A stretch of DNA of 64,000 bases from Mastigias papua (lineage: Eukaryota; Cnidaria; Scyphozoa; Rhizostomeae; Mastigiidae): assembly GCA_964019165.1 (NCBI GenBank), contig OZ025276.1:62001-126000 (forward strand), read 5' to 3'. Positions 63,001-64,000 of this stretch are shown here, one piece after another. Position numbers and translations under genes: made by a program. Position 1 is the first letter of the stretch. Every line of letters starts with the position of its first letter. The notes beneath the pieces were generated by a model that saw only the letters and a program-made list of their open reading frames with translations, was not told the origin of the DNA and made no database searches.

Positions 63001-63540
63001 TTCGTTATCACACTCGAAGAAAACACTTGATGATAGCGTACAATTGTTATTACCCAAATTTCCAAGCATACTTTCATCCATATCTCCAACACTATTTTCG
63101 TCTAAATCCTTCATCAAATTTTCACTAAGGCCTTGAATAATCCGGCAAGAACGTTGATGCGCTTTTAGCCCCCTCAGTCCTTTGCAATGTTTACCACAGG
63201 AACATTTCGTTTCTTTATTGCCATTTGTGATAATAGGCATAGATTCGGTTGTAACTAAGTTGATTGGAGAGCTGTTTACACGAATAAAGTCATTTTCCGG
63301 GTTCAACTTGCTCCTGCAGCGCCACGAATGACGGCCTAGCGATATGAAGTCTTTTCCGCAAAAGGTACAAACGGCAAAAATAACTGCTAAAGCAAAGAGC
63401 GATGATCGATACATAATAGAAAAACGATATTAAAGTGCTTCCAATAAAATATCCAAGTTAGTATTGCAACATCCAAGTATGATAAATTCAAATAAACTCG
63501 AGACACGCACAAAACACGACTATCCGTAGCTTTGCTCTGA
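60048..63540 (-). mobile_element. LINE F2: R2-like RLE retrotransposon, copy 2 of a tandem pair
   Basis: One open frame (63414-60181) with a 5' UTR reaching the AAT run at 63541-63552 and a 3' UTR of about 130 bases to the AAT run at 60030-60047. It is head-to-tail with F1 and equal in length, but the proteins are clearly diverged, by eye around two thirds identical in the RT. It is therefore not a recent duplication of F1. No lesions were seen. Confidence 0.8.
60181..63414 (-). CDS. LINE F2 protein: zinc fingers, RT, restriction-like endonuclease
   Basis: 1077 residues starting MYRSSLFALAVIFAVCTFCG. Fingers CTFCGKDFISLGRHSWRC (about residues 16-33) and CSCGKHCKGLRGLKAHQRSC (about 68-87). 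RT: ACTILIHKKGGTDDPANFRP, LLDLKNAFGEVHHNLIFEVL, GVLQGDCLSPLLFN, WFQFADDAAVLSG (FADD codons 61645-61656). Then CSFCLLPETLLHVVSGC and RPDLLLVLPNKCLYILELTV with GFESNIRKNS, the restriction-like endonuclease. Layout and motifs match F1 throughout. As in F1, a hydrophobic stretch (about residues 5-14) precedes the first finger, which is unusual for a nuclear enzyme. Length is normal for R2-type proteins (about 1000-1150). Confidence 0.9.
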   Translation of the reverse strand: MYRSSLFALAVIFAVCTFCGKDFISLGRHSWRCRSKLNPENDFIRVNSSPINLVTTESMPIITNGNKETKCSCGKHCKGLRGLKAHQRSCRIIQGLSENLMKDLDENSVGDMDESMLGNLGNNNCTLSSSVFFECDNESMKKGVKLPKSPQHWALANDFFKAAFSNKPIGSSNVSDVIKEFNCVIYNYFKDICGPVENNHNKRLSAKYKDNTTKDLKGILKALKRSGGDIEEIKFVSRELRHKLRNGNNGDINTKVNTNLDHDSLIGKSFWGYIKRFLTSKTKQLPSFTEARCISFFRNTFASLNPNKHFPIPSWIPLFAPPQIPFTSEPPSYQQVTNIIRNMKSSGSPCPLDQLSIIAFKRCPYLRTYLTDIIRSVWSSGEIPTEWKKACTILIHKKGGTDDPANFRPITLESVPLKVFTSCLRNSLYQFLLKNNYIECKIQKGFTSKVSGTLEHTSQMAHVINMARIKQRSLIITLLDLKNAFGEVHHNLIFEVLKYHHIPSHIRNLIRNLYTDFHTSIITSEFNSPFLHVGRGVLQGDCLSPLLFNLCLNTFIQHIKAEKYNQFGFSTSYGPHSSFVPLHWFQFADDAAVLSGQEQENQLLLNRFCIWCKWAGMQIRVDKCVTFGIKKCSTKSSQFQPKLLIDGNLIPTVKTGESFRYLGRHFDFNMSNNTHKSELSQLTNSILTDIDLLPLHPKNKIALYNRFLLSKLSWHFTVADLPRTWVCEHLDNVAAKFIRKWLDLPISATLSNITLPQTKFGLNILFPSTKFAQCQTVLRNVLKNSQNEDIKALWKFTSSHTNIQYDMYRNTKEVIKAIHDEHEDRLKTHLISQGSFFSNIIDNSLSKVNSVWSLAQRNLPKNIFNFTIRYINNSLSTRKNLVKWGMSPTSDCSFCLLPETLLHVVSGCNTYLVQGRYTWRHDSILNFLASSFQSVRDSIIYADLPGFLNPCVITGDSLRPDLLLVLPNKCLYILELTVGFESNIRKNSHRKHTKYHDLIKQQEHLFTEVKYVNLSVSTLGVFDQLSLSFLDMLKDLNYDSSTRNYITRKITTIAIRTTYYIFCRRNKDWDNPGLLFY

Positions 63541-63552
63541 TAATAATAATGA
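63541..63552 (+). repeat. AAT microsatellite at the 5' side of LINE F2
   Basis: (AAT)4 in CTGATAATAATAATGATG next to the F2 5' end. Confidence 0.75.
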
Positions 63553-63564
63553 TGTTTTAATGGC

Positions 63565-64000
63565 ATGGTGCTAGGAATGGAGTTGGGTGAGTTAATTCGA
63601 GGTTTTGAACGAAACGAATCTGTTAGAGAAAAAATTATAGCCAGTGTAAATAACGAACAAACGATTACAGAGATATTGGAGGCGGTTATGCAAAAGCAAG
63701 AGATATGTGAGACTGTGATGGATAATTATCAACGTGATGTTATTGACAGATATAACCTAATACAGGGGTTGCCACCGACAACGGATATTAGTAGTTCAGC
63801 ATTACCTGAGAATGTCTCATGGTTAGGCTTGAATTTACAAGGTATAAAAATCTCATCGGTTGAAGTCGAACACGCGGAATCGGGAGCTTCTAAGATTAGA
63901 GCGGTAAAAAATATGGTCAAGAGAGGCATCACAGAATTATCAGACAAGGGTGGTACAAGTATGACTGGTAAATGTTATTCGATCAGAGGCGTCAATACTC
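63565..64000 (+). CDS. Partial ORF of unknown function, open at the window edge
   Basis: From ATG 63565 the frame is open for 145 codons to the last base, with no stop. A second in-frame ATG is at 63577. The translation starts MVLGMELGELIRGFERNESV and includes KIIASVNNEQTITEILEAVM and LPENVSWLGLNLQGIKISSV. The first 60 residues look helical and charged. I recognise no family. It diverges from LINE F2, and the AAT run lies between them, so it could be the neighbouring element's ORF1 or a host gene. The codon composition (GAA, GTT, ACA) looks coding; an accidental frame of this length is unlikely but not excluded. Confidence 0.5.
   Translation, partial: MVLGMELGELIRGFERNESVREKIIASVNNEQTITEILEAVMQKQEICETVMDNYQRDVIDRYNLIQGLPPTTDISSSALPENVSWLGLNLQGIKISSVEVEHAESGASKIRAVKNMVKRGITELSDKGGTSMTGKCYSIRGVNT

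Overview
This window looks like invertebrate animal DNA, most likely from a marine species such as a cnidarian or sponge. The evidence is the mix of elements: AP-endonuclease LINEs with a PHD finger, R2-like LINEs, Penelope, BEL/Pao, Ty3/Gypsy, Helitron, Merlin, PIF/Harbinger, hAT and Mutator-like elements, some with spliceosomal introns, in AT-rich sequence. There are no operons, ribosome binding sites or other bacterial signals. I see no clear host gene. Almost everything recognisable is mobile DNA or gene debris, much of it nested, with readable target-site duplications (TSDs).

Layout. 0-14 kb is decayed: a Penelope GIY-YIG end (2-571), a broken PHD/endonuclease/RT LINE (977-4305), a rearranged BEL/Pao gag on the minus strand (4640-5911), a lone FLYWCH finger (6484-6691), a non-autonomous hAT with an 8-bp TSD (8889-10283), a broken Mutator-like transposase (10582-12576), a HARBI1-like scrap (12600-12796) and the 5' half of a LINE (12811-14200). 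16.4-25.9 kb is a two-intron Helitron Rep/helicase gene interrupted by an intact Gypsy element (18534-22978, TSD GTGTC). 27.4-34.4 kb is a 594-bp palindromic element with Helitron-like ends, split by a nearly intact BEL/Pao element (27831-34258, TSD ATCCT). 34.4-38.7 kb is a LINE fragment split by an apparently intact PIF/Harbinger element (35340-38544, TSD AAA) with convergent transposase and Myb-like genes. 38.8-41.5 kb is a second, decayed DDE/Myb pair with a minisatellite between the genes.

41642-46220 is a Merlin element with 622-bp inverted repeats and a 9-bp TSD. 46.5-56.3 kb holds relics of unfamiliar repeat-associated genes and a YqaJ-type exonuclease gene, broken up by a Harbinger MITE (49047-49898) and two LINE fragments. 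56.4-63.5 kb holds two diverged R2-like LINEs, both with full-length open reading frames, head to tail on the minus strand and separated and bounded by AAT/ATT runs. A new ORF of unknown function opens at 63565 and runs off the window.

How the genes act together: each autonomous element is its own unit (Harbinger transposase with its Myb-like partner; Gypsy and BEL gag-pol between LTRs; Helitron Rep-helicase; Merlin transposase between its TIRs; R2-like RT-endonuclease). The nesting gives relative ages: Gypsy is younger than the Helitron, BEL younger than the palindrome, and Harbinger younger than the LINE it sits in. The best lead is the pair of open R2-like LINEs at AAT microsatellites. Identity statements are by eye; no database search was run.
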